Notes: a model not told the origin generated them from the letters alone. A stretch of DNA of 64,000 nucleotides from Burkholderia sp. SRS-46 (GCF_004343775.1 NZ_PTXL01000008.1:62001-126000); one strand, 5' to 3'; shown: positions 1-9,926, counted from the first letter of the stretch. Translations and numbers: made by a program.

Positions 1-2
1 AG

Positions 3-311
3 TTCGAGGATCTCGCGAAGCAGTACTCGAAGGATCCGGGCTCGGGCAAGAACGGCGGCGATCTCGACTGGTCGGACCCGAAGGCGTACGTGCCGGAATT
101 CGCGACCGCCGCGACGAAGCTGCAGAAAGGCCAGATGACCGACGAGCCGGTGAAGACCCAGTTCGGCTGGCACATCATCCGCGTCGACGACATCCGCAGC
201 ATCGCGCCGCCGCCGTTCGACCAGGTCAAGGCGCAGATCGCGCAGCAGCTGGTTCAGCAGAAGCTGCAGGCGTTCGAAGAAAGCCTGCGCCAGCAGGCGA
301 AGGTGCAGTAA
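3..311 (+). CDS. PpiC-type peptidyl-prolyl cis-trans isomerase, C-terminal part (5' end outside window)
   Basis: This is the end of a parvulin-family (rotamase) protein. It catalyses cis-trans isomerisation of peptidyl-prolyl bonds, and family members of this type are usually exported and act on envelope proteins. The reading frame is open from base 3. The visible part contains the parvulin signature: a GSGKNGGDLDW segment, then MTDEPVKTQFGWHIIRV, where the G-[FW]-H-[IV]-I pattern is diagnostic. A Gln/Lys-rich helix and a TAA stop at 309-311 follow. The N-terminus, including any signal peptide, lies upstream of the window. A strong intrinsic terminator follows 22 bases after the stop, so this is the last gene of its unit. 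Family assignment is firm; the exact orthologue is not. Confidence 0.9.
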   Translation, partial: FEDLAKQYSKDPGSGKNGGDLDWSDPKAYVPEFATAATKLQKGQMTDEPVKTQFGWHIIRVDDIRSIAPPPFDQVKAQIAQQLVQQKLQAFEESLRQQAKVQ

Positions 312-333
312 CGCGACGCGTTGCCTGCATGCG

Positions 334-364
334 AAAAAAACCGCTCCTCGGAGCGGTTTTTTCT
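334..364 (+). terminator. Rho-independent terminator after the PpiC-type gene
   Basis: A 7-bp GC-rich stem (341-347 with 350-356) is flanked by an A run (334-340) on the left and a T run (357-363) on the right. Because both runs are present it can also end transcription arriving on the minus strand from the purL/acetyltransferase pair, whose last stop is at 396. Confidence 0.9.
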
Positions 365-395
365 TTTGGGCGGTGAGCTGCGAGTGCCGGCTCCG

Positions 396-926
396 CTACG
401 CGTGGAACGACGCGTGATACCGCACTTCGCCGGCCGGCCGCGGCACGGCGGCGTCGAACGACAGCGCCATCAAATACTCGGGCGGCGCCTGCGGGAAGAC
501 GATCTCGCCCGCCGGCTCGAAGCCGAAGCGCGCGTAATACGCGGGATCGCCGAGCACCACGCAGCCGTGCGCGCCGCGTTGCCTCAGCGTGTCGAGCCCC
601 GTGCGCACGAGCCCCGCGCCGACGCTGCGCCGCCGGCAGTCCGGCAGTACCGCGAGCGGTGCGAGCCCGTACCAGCCGGCGCCGCCGCCACCGATCGTCA
701 CCGGGGAGAACGCGACATGCCCGATGAGGCGCTCGTCGCGCTCCGCGACGAGCGACACGCTCAGGCAACCGTCCGCCCGCAACGCATCGACGATCCGCTG
801 CTCGAGCCGCCCGCCCTGCGGCGCATCGGCGAACGCGGCGGCGATCACGCGGGCAATCGCCGCGGCATCGCTCGCGCGCTCGTCGCGCAGCGTGACGATC
901 TCGACCGGTGCATGCGGATCGAACAT
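396..926 (-). CDS. GNAT-family N-acetyltransferase
   Basis: A 176-residue protein with the GNAT fold. A beta-strand ending in IGHVAFSPV is followed by LAPLAVLPDCRRRSVGAGLV, the acetyl-CoA pyrophosphate-binding motif A (R/Q-x-x-G-x-G/A form). Next come CVVLGDPAYYARFGF and EPAGEIVFP, typical of the YhbS-like subgroup in which a Y-Y-x-R-F-G-F segment closes the domain. The substrate is not predictable; relatives acetylate small amines or protein N-termini in the cytoplasm. It starts 4 bases after the purL stop, so it is very probably co-transcribed and perhaps translationally coupled with purL, although no functional link to purine synthesis is evident. Confidence 0.85.
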   Translation of the reverse strand: MFDPHAPVEIVTLRDERASDAAAIARVIAAAFADAPQGGRLEQRIVDALRADGCLSVSLVAERDERLIGHVAFSPVTIGGGGAGWYGLAPLAVLPDCRRRSVGAGLVRTGLDTLRQRGAHGCVVLGDPAYYARFGFEPAGEIVFPQAPPEYLMALSFDAAVPRPAGEVRYHASFHA

Positions 927-930
927 CGCG

Positions 931-3900
931 TCAGCCGAGCCAGCGGCGCGCGTTGCGGAACACGCGCATCCACGGGCTGGCTTCGTCCCAGCCTTCCGGG
1001 TGCCAGCTCATCGTGACCGTGCGGTGCACGCGCTCCATATGCGGCATCAGCACCGAGAAGCGGCCGTCGGCGGTCGTCACCGACGTGATGCCGGCCGGCG
1101 ACCCGTTCGGGTTGAACGGATAGCGCTCGGTCGCTTCGCCGCGATGATCGACGTAGCGCATCGCGACCGCGACGCGGTCGATGTCACCCTGCTGCGAGAA
1201 ATCCGCATAGCCTTCGCCATGCGCGACCGCGACCGGAATGCGCGAGCCTTCCATCCCAGCGAAGAAGATCGACGGCGACGCCTGCACCTCGACGAACGAG
1301 AAGCGCGCCTCGAACTGCTCCGACTTGTTGCGCGTGAACTTCGGCCACGCTTCCGCGCCCGGGATCATCGACGCAATGCTCGACAGCATCTGGCAACCGT
1401 TGCAGATACCGAGCGCGAACGTGTCCTGACGCGCGAAGAATGCCGAGAACATGTCGGCCAGGTTCGCGTTGAAGCGGATCGTCTTCGCCCAGCCCTCGCC
1501 CGCGCCCAGCACGTCGCCGTACGAGAAGCCGCCGCACGCCACCGCGCCCGCGAAATCGGCGAGCGTCACGCGGCCCGCGAGCAGGTCGCTCATGTGCACG
1601 TCGTGCGCGTCGAAGCCGGCGCGGTCGAACGCATACGCGGTTTCGAGGTGCGAGTTCACGCCCTGCTCGCGCAGCACCGCGACGCGCGGACGCGCGCCGG
1701 TCGCGATGTACGGCGCGGCGATGTCGTCGGCCGGCTCGAACGTCAGCACCGGTGCGATGCCCGGGTCGGCCGCGTCGAGCAGCGTGTCGTATTCGGCATC
1801 CGCGCAGGCCGGGTTGTCGCGCAGGCGCGCGATGCGCCAGCTCACCTCGGCCCAGGCGCGATGCAGGTCGACGCGCGGCGCGTCGAAGATCTTCTTCGCG
1901 TCGCGGTACACCTCGATCACGTCGCGCTCGTTGACCGTGCCGATCACGTGCGAGCAGGCGGACAGGCCGAATTCGCGCAGCGCGCCGAGCACCGCGTCGC
2001 GATCCGCCGCGCGCACCTGCACGACGGCGCCGAGCTCTTCCGAGAACAGCGCGCGCAGCGTGCGATCCTCGCGGCGGCCGCTCGTCTGCTTCGCCCAGTC
2101 CTTCGCGTCGCCGTAGTCGGATTCGTGATTCTCGTCGAGCGTCAGCATGTCGACGTTCAGCGACACGCCCGCGTGGCCCGCGAACGCCATTTCGCAGACC
2201 GTCGCCCACAGGCCGCCGTCCGAGCGGTCGTGGTACGCGAGCAGCTTGCCTTGCGCGTTCAACGACTGGATCGCCGAGAAGAAGCGCTTCAGGTCTTCCG
2301 GATCGTCGACGTCCGGCACCGTGTTGCCGACCTGCTGCGTGACCTGCGCGAAGATGCTGCCGCCCATGCGGTTCTTGCCGCGGCCGAGGTCGATCGCGAT
2401 CAGCACGCTGTCGCCGGCGTCGGCGACGCGCTGCAGCTGCGGCGTCAGGTGCCGGCGCACGTCCTCGACCGGCGCGAACGCCGAGATGACCAGCGACACC
2501 GGCGCGACGACTTCCTTCGCGACGCCCGCATCGTCCCACTTCGTCTTCATCGACAGCGAATCCTTGCCGACCGGGATGCCGATGCCGAGCGCCGGGCACA
2601 GCTCCATGCCGATCGCCTTCACCGTGTCGAACAGCGCGGCGTCTTCGCCGGCGGTGCCGCACGCGGCCATCCAGTTCGCGGACAGCTTCAGCTTGTCGAG
2701 CGACGCGATCGGCGCGCTCGCGATGTTGGTGATCGCCTCGCCGACCGCCATGCGGCCCGATGCCGGCCCGTCGATCACGGCGAGCGGCGTGCGCTCGGCC
2801 ATCGTCATCGCTTCGCCCTTGAAGCCCGCGTAGTCGAGCGCCGTCACCGCGCAGTCGGCCACGGGCACCTGCCACGGGCCGACCATCTGGTCGCGCACCG
2901 ACGTGCCGCCGACCGAACGGTCGCCGATCGTGATCAGGAACGACTTGCTCGCGACGGTCGGGTGCTTCAGCACGTCGACGGCCGCCTGCGACAGCGCGAT
3001 GCCCGTCACGTCGACCGGCGCGCGCTCGGTGCTCACGCGCGTGACGTCGCGGTGCATGCGCGGCGGCTTGCCGAGCAGCACTTCCATCGGCATGTCGACC
3101 GGATATTCGTCGACGCCGGTGGCCTGGTCGTCGACCAGTTGCAGCTGGCGCTCGTCGGTCGCGACGCCGACCACCGCGAACGGGCAGCGCTCGCGCGCGC
3201 AGATCGCCTCGAAGCGCGGCAGGTCGCCCGGCGCGATCGCCAGCACGTAGCGCTCCTGCGCCTCGTTCGACCAGATTTCGCGCGGCGACAGGCCCGACTC
3301 CTCGAGCGCGACCTTGCGCAGCTCGAAACGCGCGCCCTTGCCCGCGCCGTCGACGATCTCGGGGAACGCATTCGACAGCCCGCCCGCGCCGACGTCGTGG
3401 ATGCTCAGGATCGGGTTCTCGGCACCGAGCTGCCAGCAGCCGTTGATCACTTCCTGCGCACGGCGCTCGATTTCCGGGTTGCCGCGCTGCACCGAGTCGA
3501 AATCGAGCTCGGCCGTGTTCGCGCCGGTCGCCATCGAGCTCGCCGCGCCGCCGCCCATGCCGATCCGCATGCCGGGGCCGCCGATCTGGATCAGCAAGGA
3601 GCCGGCCGGCACATCGTGCTTGTGGGTGTGCTGGTCGGCGATGTTGCCGAGGCCGCCCGCGATCATGATCGGCTTGTGATAGCCGCGCACCTGGCCGCCG
3701 ACGTTCTGCTCGTACACGCGGAAGTAGCCGCCGAGGTTCGGGCGGCCGAATTCGTTGTTGAACGCGGCGCCGCCGAGCGGGCCGTCGACCATGATCTGCA
3801 GCGGCGACGCGATGCGGTCCGGGCGGCCGTACGGGCCGTGCGGCTCGTTCGGGTTGCGCTCGGCCACCGGCTGGGCGGCGTCGCGCGCGTTTTCCCACGA

Positions 3901-4995
3901 CTGGCGTGCGTCGGGCAGGTCGAGGTTCGACACCGTGAAGCCCGTGAGGCCCGCCTTCGGACGCGCGCCGCGGCCCGTCGCGCCTTCGTCGCGGATCTCG
4001 CCGCCCGCGCCGGTCGCCGCGCCCGGGAACGGCGAGATCGCCGTCGGGTGGTTGTGCGTCTCGACCTTCATCAGCGTGTGCGTGAGCTCGGTATGGCGGC
4101 CGTAGCGTTCGCCCGGCTCGCCGGCCGCGCCCGCGCCGCGCGGGAACCAGCGCTCGGCTTCGGCGCCCACCATGATCGACGAGTTGTCCGAATACGCGAC
4201 GATCGTGCCTTGCGGGCTCAGCTTCTCGGTATTGCGGATCATCGCGAACAGCGACATGTCCTGCGCTTCGCCGTCGATCGTCCACTGCGCGTTGAAGATC
4301 TTGTGGCGGCAGTGCTCGCTGTTCGCCTGCGCGAACATCATCAGCTCGACGTCGGTCGGGTTGCGCTCGAGCTTGCGGAACGCGTCGACCAGGTAGTCGA
4401 TCTCGTCGTCGGCGAGCGCGAGGCCCAGCTCGACGTTCGCGCGCTCGAGCGCGCCGCGGCCTTCCGCGAGCACGTCGACGGTCGCGAGCGGCTTGGCCGG
4501 CAGCTCGTCGAACAGGTGCTTCGCGTCGTCGCGCGACGCGACCACGCTTTCGGTCATCCGGTCGTGCAGCGCGGCCACCACCGCCGCGCGCGCGTCGTCG
4601 GACAGCGCCTTCTTCCCGCCGAGCAGGCCCGACTTCAGCGTGACCGTGTACTCGACGCCGCGCTCGACGCGGCGCACCTGCGTGAGGCCGCAGTGCTGCG
4701 CGATATCGGTGGCCTTGCTCGCCCACGGCGACACCGTGCCGAGGCGCGGCAGCACGACGAACGACTCGCTGCTCCCCTTCTCGGCCGCCGCCTCGAACGG
4801 CGCGCCGTAGTGCATCAGCGCGTCGATGCGCGCGCTGTCATCGGTCGACAGCGGTTCGCTGGCGTTGACGAAATGCAGGTACTGGCCGCGCACCGTGACG
4901 ATGTTGGCGTCGATCTGCCTGAGCGTGTCGAGCAGACGGGTCTGACGGAAATCGGAAAGGGCCGAAGCGCCGGGAAAACACGAGAAGTGAGCCAT
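931..4995 (-). CDS. purL: Phosphoribosylformylglycinamidine synthase (FGAM synthase)
   Basis: The large single-chain PurL of 1354 residues, which converts FGAR plus glutamine and ATP to FGAM in step 4 of de novo purine synthesis. Order visible: an N-terminal FGAR-binding domain, a linker, two AIRS-like synthetase halves (SEHCRHKIFNAQW in the first; GKDSLSMKTKWDDAG near the structural ATP site), then a class-I glutamine amidotransferase domain. The predicted nucleophile is C1198 in GICNGCQM, with H1332 and E1334 in WHPEGW. The start MAHFSCFPGASAL was chosen because it matches the family N-terminus; the frame runs open 87 bases further upstream without family resemblance. It is divergent from the flavoprotein gene at 5225. 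Confidence 0.98.
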   Translation of the reverse strand: MAHFSCFPGASALSDFRQTRLLDTLRQIDANIVTVRGQYLHFVNASEPLSTDDSARIDALMHYGAPFEAAAEKGSSESFVVLPRLGTVSPWASKATDIAQHCGLTQVRRVERGVEYTVTLKSGLLGGKKALSDDARAAVVAALHDRMTESVVASRDDAKHLFDELPAKPLATVDVLAEGRGALERANVELGLALADDEIDYLVDAFRKLERNPTDVELMMFAQANSEHCRHKIFNAQWTIDGEAQDMSLFAMIRNTEKLSPQGTIVAYSDNSSIMVGAEAERWFPRGAGAAGEPGERYGRHTELTHTLMKVETHNHPTAISPFPGAATGAGGEIRDEGATGRGARPKAGLTGFTVSNLDLPDARQSWENARDAAQPVAERNPNEPHGPYGRPDRIASPLQIMVDGPLGGAAFNNEFGRPNLGGYFRVYEQNVGGQVRGYHKPIMIAGGLGNIADQHTHKHDVPAGSLLIQIGGPGMRIGMGGGAASSMATGANTAELDFDSVQRGNPEIERRAQEVINGCWQLGAENPILSIHDVGAGGLSNAFPEIVDGAGKGARFELRKVALEESGLSPREIWSNEAQERYVLAIAPGDLPRFEAICARERCPFAVVGVATDERQLQLVDDQATGVDEYPVDMPMEVLLGKPPRMHRDVTRVSTERAPVDVTGIALSQAAVDVLKHPTVASKSFLITIGDRSVGGTSVRDQMVGPWQVPVADCAVTALDYAGFKGEAMTMAERTPLAVIDGPASGRMAVGEAITNIASAPIASLDKLKLSANWMAACGTAGEDAALFDTVKAIGMELCPALGIGIPVGKDSLSMKTKWDDAGVAKEVVAPVSLVISAFAPVEDVRRHLTPQLQRVADAGDSVLIAIDLGRGKNRMGGSIFAQVTQQVGNTVPDVDDPEDLKRFFSAIQSLNAQGKLLAYHDRSDGGLWATVCEMAFAGHAGVSLNVDMLTLDENHESDYGDAKDWAKQTSGRREDRTLRALFSEELGAVVQVRAADRDAVLGALREFGLSACSHVIGTVNERDVIEVYRDAKKIFDAPRVDLHRAWAEVSWRIARLRDNPACADAEYDTLLDAADPGIAPVLTFEPADDIAAPYIATGARPRVAVLREQGVNSHLETAYAFDRAGFDAHDVHMSDLLAGRVTLADFAGAVACGGFSYGDVLGAGEGWAKTIRFNANLADMFSAFFARQDTFALGICNGCQMLSSIASMIPGAEAWPKFTRNKSEQFEARFSFVEVQASPSIFFAGMEGSRIPVAVAHGEGYADFSQQGDIDRVAVAMRYVDHRGEATERYPFNPNGSPAGITSVTTADGRFSVLMPHMERVHRTVTMSWHPEGWDEASPWMRVFRNARRWLG

Positions 4996-5224
4996 GGGCT
5001 GGACTGACGTCGATGAGTCGCGCAAGGTGGCGACGTGGGGCGAAAGGAAGGCCGTAATTATACCCGGAAGTCGGCCGCCCAAGACCCGCGCGTGCGCGCC
5101 GTCGCGGCGCGAACGCCGCCGGCCGCCGGTTTGGCGCTATCATTGCCGGTTCCCCGGGCCGCGCGGCCCGTCACGCGAATCACCCACCGGGCAGCCGTGC
5201 CGCTGCCCGTCATCGAAGCAATCC

Positions 5225-6529
5225 ATGGATGTCATCGTCATCGGCGGCGGAATCAGCGGCGTCGCCACCGCCTACCAGCTGCGCGCGGCCGGCCATCGCG
5301 TCTGCGTGGTCGAGCGCCACGCGACCGTCGCGCAGGGTGCGACCTACGGCGATGGCGGCACGCTGCTGCCGAGCCCGCTCGACGTCTGGTTCGGGCCGAT
5401 ATTCATGCGCCAGCGCCAGGCGCGCGACAGCGGCATCGTCTACAAGCCGGGGCTGAACGGCGCCGTGCGGCGCTTCGTGAAGCAGCTCGGCGCGCTGCGC
5501 GAACCCGACGCGTTCGCCGCCCAGTACGAGCGGCTGCGCCCGCTGGTCGACGCGTCGCGCGACGCGCTCGCCGACATCGAAGCCCGCTTCGACCTCGAAT
5601 TCGAGCAGAAGACCGGCGTGCTGCACGTCGTGCGCGACGCGTCCGACTGGGACGCCGCGCAGCCCGCGCTCGCGCTGCTGCGCACGCTCGACCTGCCGCA
5701 CCGCATGCTGACGGCCGCCGAATGCGCGGCGCTCGAGCCGTCGGTGCCCGCCGAACCCGCGTTCGCCGGCGGCGTGCTGCTCGAGACCGAGCGCACCGCG
5801 AACTGCCCGTTGTTCGCGAAGCTGGTCAAGCAGGTGCTCGACGAGCACGGCGTGCAGTTCCGCTTCGGCGCGGAAGTCGCCGCGATCCGCACGGACACCG
5901 GCCGGGCCGCGGTCGAGCTCGCGCCGCCGCGCGGCGACCGGCGCGCGGCGAAGACGCGCGAGGTCGACGTGATTTCCGCCGATGCGATCGTGGTCGCCGC
6001 CGGCGCGGGCAGCCTCGCGCTGCTCGAACGGCTCGGCATGCACGTGCCGCTGCACCCGCTGCGCGTGCACACGCTGACCGCACCGGTCGCCTACGTCGAA
6101 CATGCGCCGCACCTGACCGTCGTCGATTCGGTCAAGCGGATCGCGATGACCCGCACCCAGCAGCGGCTGCGCATTGGCGGCGGCGCGGTGCTGCAAAGCG
6201 CGCAGGACACCGCGCGGCCGCTCGCCGGGCCGCTGTCCGAGGCCGCGCTCGCGCTGCTCGGCCAGGCGGCCCACGACTGGGTGCCGGGCGCGGCGAAGAT
6301 CTCCGCCGCGCTGTCGTGGCAAGGCACGCAGCTGCTGTCGCCGGACGGCCTGCCGGTCGTCGGTCCGACCCCGCATCCGCGCGTGTTCGCCAATTTCGGG
6401 CATGGCCCGGCCGGTTGGGGGCTCGCCTGCGGGTCTGCTAAAGTGGTGGCGGATTACCTCGGCGGCTCGACGCAGCACTGGCCCGCCGACACGCTCGCCG
6501 CGCTGCGCGCCGAGCGCTTCACGCACTGA
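5225..6529 (+). CDS. FAD-dependent D-amino-acid dehydrogenase-like oxidoreductase
   Basis: A 434-residue DAO-family flavoprotein. The N-terminus carries a Rossmann dinucleotide-binding motif (VIVIGGGISGVATAYQL, GxGxxG) followed by an acidic strand end (VVE). The C-terminus has GLPVVGPTPHPRVFANFGHG, the second FAD contact typical of the DadA/glycine-oxidase group. DadA-type enzymes oxidatively deaminate D-amino acids such as D-alanine and pass electrons to the respiratory chain at the inner membrane. The substrate cannot be read from sequence, so the symbol dadA is not assigned. The chosen ATG gives the canonical short N-terminus; the frame upstream is open but is unlike the family. The next gene begins 43 bases downstream in the same direction. 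Confidence 0.88.
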   Translation: MDVIVIGGGISGVATAYQLRAAGHRVCVVERHATVAQGATYGDGGTLLPSPLDVWFGPIFMRQRQARDSGIVYKPGLNGAVRRFVKQLGALREPDAFAAQYERLRPLVDASRDALADIEARFDLEFEQKTGVLHVVRDASDWDAAQPALALLRTLDLPHRMLTAAECAALEPSVPAEPAFAGGVLLETERTANCPLFAKLVKQVLDEHGVQFRFGAEVAAIRTDTGRAAVELAPPRGDRRAAKTREVDVISADAIVVAAGAGSLALLERLGMHVPLHPLRVHTLTAPVAYVEHAPHLTVVDSVKRIAMTRTQQRLRIGGGAVLQSAQDTARPLAGPLSEAALALLGQAAHDWVPGAAKISAALSWQGTQLLSPDGLPVVGPTPHPRVFANFGHGPAGWGLACGSAKVVADYLGGSTQHWPADTLAALRAERFTH

Positions 6530-6572
6530 CCGGCCGCGCGGGCATGCCCGGCGGCGCCACCCGCCCGCCGCC

Positions 6573-8129
6573 ATGACCGTCGCCCGCCCCGCCGCCCGCC
6601 CGCCCTCCGACCCTGAACCGATCGCGCTGCTGCGCGCCGCCGACTTGCGCGCCGCGGAAGCCGCCGCGGCCGCGGCGCTGCCGGCGCACACACTGATGGC
6701 GCGCGCGGGCGCCGCCGCCGCGCGCTGGCTGTCCGAACGCGTGGCCGGCGACGACCGCCCCGTGTGGTTCGCGGTCGGCCCCGGCAACAACGGCGGCGAC
6801 GCGCTGGTCGCGGCCGCGCAACTGCAGCAGCTCGGCGTCGCGACGCAGGCATGGATGCCCGTCGCGGTGAAGCCCGACGACGCGCAATGGGCGCTCGGCC
6901 TCGCCCGCGCCGCCGGCGTGCCGGTGTCGGCCGAGCCGCCCGCGTCGCTCGACGGCTACGCGTGGGTCGTCGACGGCCTGTTCGGCATCGGCCTCGCGCG
7001 CGCGCTCGACGGTGCGTTCGCCACCGAGGCCGGCCGCATCGCCGCGCGCGCCCGCACCATCGGCCGCGTGCTCGCGCTCGACATGCCGAGCGGGCTCGAC
7101 GGCGACACCGGCCGGATCGTCGGCGCGGGCGCCGCGGCCGCCGCGACGCACACGCTGACCTTCATCGGCGCGAAGCCCGGCCTGTACATGGGCGACGGCC
7201 GCGATCTCGCCGGCGAGATCGCCGTCGCGTCGCTCGACCTGCCGCCGCCCGTCGCGCCGGACGTGGTGCTGAACGCGCCGGGCCTGTTCGCGGCCACGCT
7301 GCCTGCGCGCGCGCTCGCATCGCACAAGGGCACGTTCGGCAGCCTGGCCGTGATCGGCGGCGACACCGGCATGTGCGGCGCGCCGATCCTCGCCGCGCGC
7401 GCCGCGCTGTTCGCCGGCGCGGGCAAGGTGCATGTCGGCTTTCTCGGCGCCGGCGCGCCGCCCTACGACCCGCCGTTCCCCGAACTGATGCTGCATCCGG
7501 CCGACGCGCTGGATCCCGGCACGATGACCGCGATCGCGGCCGGCTGCGGCCTCGGCACGCGCGAGGCCGCGGCGACGCTCGTGCGCGACGTGCTGGCGCA
7601 CGATGCGGCCACGTTGCTCGACGCCGACGCGCTGAACCTGATCGCCACGCACCCCGAGCTGGCGGCCACGGTGGCCGCGCGCGGCGCGCGGGGCCGCGCA
7701 TGCGTCCTGACCCCGCATCCGCTGGAAGCGGCGCGGCTGCTCGGCAGCGACACCGCGACCGTGCAGCGCGACCGTCTCGCGGCCGCCCACACGCTCGCGG
7801 TGCGCTTCGCGAGCGTCGTCGTGCTGAAGGGCGCCGGCACCGTGATCGCCGCGCCCGACGGCCGCCTGACGGTCAATCCGACCGGCAACGCGGCGCTCGC
7901 GACGGGCGGCACCGGCGACGTGCTCGGCGGCCTGATCGGCGCGCTGCTCGCGCAGCGTGTCGCGCCCTATGCGGCCGCGCTCGCGGGCGTCTACCTGCAC
8001 GGCCTTGCGGCCGACACGCTGGTCGCGGACGGCGCGGGCCCGGCGGGCCTGACGGCCGGCGAACTCGCACCACGAGTGCGCACGCTCATCAATCAGCTTT
8101 TTTACCCGTGCAGGCGCGCGAACACATAA
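6573..8129 (+). CDS. nnr: Bifunctional NAD(P)H-hydrate epimerase / ADP-dependent NAD(P)H-hydrate dehydratase
   Basis: A 518-residue fusion protein that repairs hydrated NADH/NADPH. Residues 1 to about 220 are the YjeF-N epimerase domain, recognised by GPGNNGGDALVAA and LDMPSGLDGDTG. From about 240 follows the ribokinase-like dehydratase domain with KGTFGSLAVIGGDTGMCGAP, VVVLKGAGTVIAAPDG and the diagnostic ATGGTGDVLGGLIGALLAQ near the C-terminus. The domain order matches the bacterial fused form. It lies 43 bases downstream of the flavoprotein gene, so co-transcription is possible. The start was chosen at the ATG nearest the domain boundary; the N-terminal 20 residues are Pro/Ala-rich and could be shorter if a later start is used. 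Confidence 0.95.
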   Translation: MTVARPAARPPSDPEPIALLRAADLRAAEAAAAAALPAHTLMARAGAAAARWLSERVAGDDRPVWFAVGPGNNGGDALVAAAQLQQLGVATQAWMPVAVKPDDAQWALGLARAAGVPVSAEPPASLDGYAWVVDGLFGIGLARALDGAFATEAGRIAARARTIGRVLALDMPSGLDGDTGRIVGAGAAAAATHTLTFIGAKPGLYMGDGRDLAGEIAVASLDLPPPVAPDVVLNAPGLFAATLPARALASHKGTFGSLAVIGGDTGMCGAPILAARAALFAGAGKVHVGFLGAGAPPYDPPFPELMLHPADALDPGTMTAIAAGCGLGTREAAATLVRDVLAHDAATLLDADALNLIATHPELAATVAARGARGRACVLTPHPLEAARLLGSDTATVQRDRLAAAHTLAVRFASVVVLKGAGTVIAAPDGRLTVNPTGNAALATGGTGDVLGGLIGALLAQRVAPYAAALAGVYLHGLAADTLVADGAGPAGLTAGELAPRVRTLINQLFYPCRRANT

Positions 8130-8240
8130 CGCCGCTATACTGACTCCCCCGCCGCACGGCGGGCCCGCTCGTCCGCCGGCCGCCCGATCCCGACGCGCCG
8201 GCGCGGCATTCCTCCCGATTCACGCTTCACTCGAACCGTC

Positions 8241-9863
8241 ATGACGCTGAATTCGTTCCCCGCCTGGACTGCCCTTCAAACCCACTTCGAACAGATCCGC
8301 AGCGCCCGGCTGCGCGACTGGTTCGCACCGGAAAACGACCCCGCGCCCACCCGTGCCGAGCGCTTCACGTTCTCCGGCGGCGGCCTTGCGGCCGATCTCT
8401 CGAAAAACCGCATCACCGACGGCACGCTGCGCCTGCTGGTACAGCTCGCGCGCGACGCCGGCGTCGAGGCCCGCCGCGACGCGATGTTCGCGGGCGACGT
8501 CGTCAATCCGACCGAAGGCCGCGCGGCGCTGCACACTGCGCTGCGCGCGACCGATCCGCACGCGCCGTTCCACGCACAGGTCAGCGCCGAGCGCGCGAAG
8601 ATGGCGACGTTCGCGCGTGCCGTGCGCAGCGGCGCATGGACCGGCTACACCGGCAAGCGCATCCGTCACGTGATCAACATCGGCATCGGCGGTTCGGATC
8701 TCGGCCCGAAGATGGTCGTGCACGCGCTGCACCACGTCGCGACGCCCGAGATCTCGACGCACTTCGTGTCGAACGTCGACGGCGCCGATCTCGCGCGCGT
8801 GCTCGAGCAGGTCGATCCGGAGGAAACGCTCGCGATCATCGTGTCGAAGACCTTCACGACGCTCGAGACGATGACCAACGCGCGTTCGCTGCGCGACTGG
8901 TTCGTCGCGAAGGGCTGCCCGGAAAGCGCGCTGTCGAAGCACTTCGTCGGCGTGTCGGCAAACCCGGCCGAAGTCGTCCGGTTCGGCATCGACGAAAACA
9001 ACGTGTTCGAGATGTGGGACTGGGTCGGCGGCCGCTATTCGCTGTGGTCGGCGGTCGGGCTGTCGATCATGATCGCGGTCGGTCCTGAACAGTTCGACGA
9101 GTTGCTCGCCGGCGCGAACGACATGGACCACCATTTCCGCGACGCGCCGCTCGAGCGCAACCTGCCGGTGCTGCTCGGCCTGATCGGCATCTGGTATCGC
9201 AACTTCTTCGGCTCGCAGAGCTACCTGGTCGCGCCGTATTCGGAAGCGCTGCATTTCCTGCCGTCGTACCTGCAGCAGCTCGAGATGGAGAGCAACGGCA
9301 AGTCCGCGCGCCTGGACGGCCGGTTCGTCGACTATCCCACCTCCGCCGTGACCTGGGGCGAGCCCGGCACCAACGGCCAGCACGCATTCTTCCAGATGCT
9401 GCACCAGGGGCCGACGATCGTGCCGATCGATTTCATCGCGGTGCTGACGCCCGAGCATCCGCTCGCGAGCCATCATCCGAAGCTGCTCGCGAACTGCTTC
9501 GCGCAGAGCGAGGCACTGATGCTCGGTCGCACGCTCGACGAGGCGCGCAAGGTCGCGGGCCCCGGCAACGAAGCGCTGGCGCCGCACCTGACCTTCCCCG
9601 GCAACCGCCCGACGACGACGCTGCTCGTCGACGCGCTGACGCCCCGCTCGCTCGGCGCACTGATCGCGCTGTACGAGCACAAGGTGCTGGTGCAGGCAAC
9701 GGTGTGGCAGATCAACCCGTTCGACCAGTGGGGCGTCGAGCTCGGCAAGATCCTCGGCAAGGTCGTCGAAGCGGACCTGACCGGCGACGCGCTCGATCCG
9801 GCGAAGCACGACTCGTCGACCACGGCGCTGATCACGCGCGCACGCGCGGCGCTCAAGCGCTGA
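8241..9863 (+). CDS. pgi: Glucose-6-phosphate isomerase
   Basis: A 540-residue cytoplasmic enzyme interconverting glucose-6-phosphate and fructose-6-phosphate. Clear family motifs are NIGIGGSDLGPKMVV (phosphate-binding SIS region), GGRYSLWSAVGLS, QQLEMESNGK (catalytic Glu region, PGI signature 1) and NPFDQWGVELGK near the C-terminus (signature 2, with the conserved Lys-bearing segment). Length and N-terminus fit the proteobacterial form. It is a single-gene unit: 111 bases separate it from the nnr gene, and a GC-rich inverted repeat follows before the convergent ABC ATPase gene. Confidence 0.98.
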   Translation: MTLNSFPAWTALQTHFEQIRSARLRDWFAPENDPAPTRAERFTFSGGGLAADLSKNRITDGTLRLLVQLARDAGVEARRDAMFAGDVVNPTEGRAALHTALRATDPHAPFHAQVSAERAKMATFARAVRSGAWTGYTGKRIRHVINIGIGGSDLGPKMVVHALHHVATPEISTHFVSNVDGADLARVLEQVDPEETLAIIVSKTFTTLETMTNARSLRDWFVAKGCPESALSKHFVGVSANPAEVVRFGIDENNVFEMWDWVGGRYSLWSAVGLSIMIAVGPEQFDELLAGANDMDHHFRDAPLERNLPVLLGLIGIWYRNFFGSQSYLVAPYSEALHFLPSYLQQLEMESNGKSARLDGRFVDYPTSAVTWGEPGTNGQHAFFQMLHQGPTIVPIDFIAVLTPEHPLASHHPKLLANCFAQSEALMLGRTLDEARKVAGPGNEALAPHLTFPGNRPTTTLLVDALTPRSLGALIALYEHKVLVQATVWQINPFDQWGVELGKILGKVVEADLTGDALDPAKHDSSTTALITRARAALKR

Positions 9864-9873
9864 CAGAAACGAC

Positions 9874-9909
9874 GCCGGCCGCGCGACGCGCGATGCGCGT
9901 GCGCGGCCG
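9874..9909. terminator. GC-rich inverted repeat between convergent pgi and ABC ATPase genes
   Basis: A 10-bp perfect inverted repeat (9874-9883 with 9900-9909) lies in the 63-base gap between two converging genes. No T run follows on either strand, so it may end transcription only weakly or serve as an mRNA 3'-end stabiliser. Confidence 0.5.
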
Positions 9910-9926
9910 GATCGCCGAAACGGCGC

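Noticed and set aside
589..5007. A very long open frame on the plus strand opposite purL
   Set aside because: It is an antisense shadow of purL: highly Arg/His/Asp-rich, no domain, and the minus strand has complete PurL motifs.
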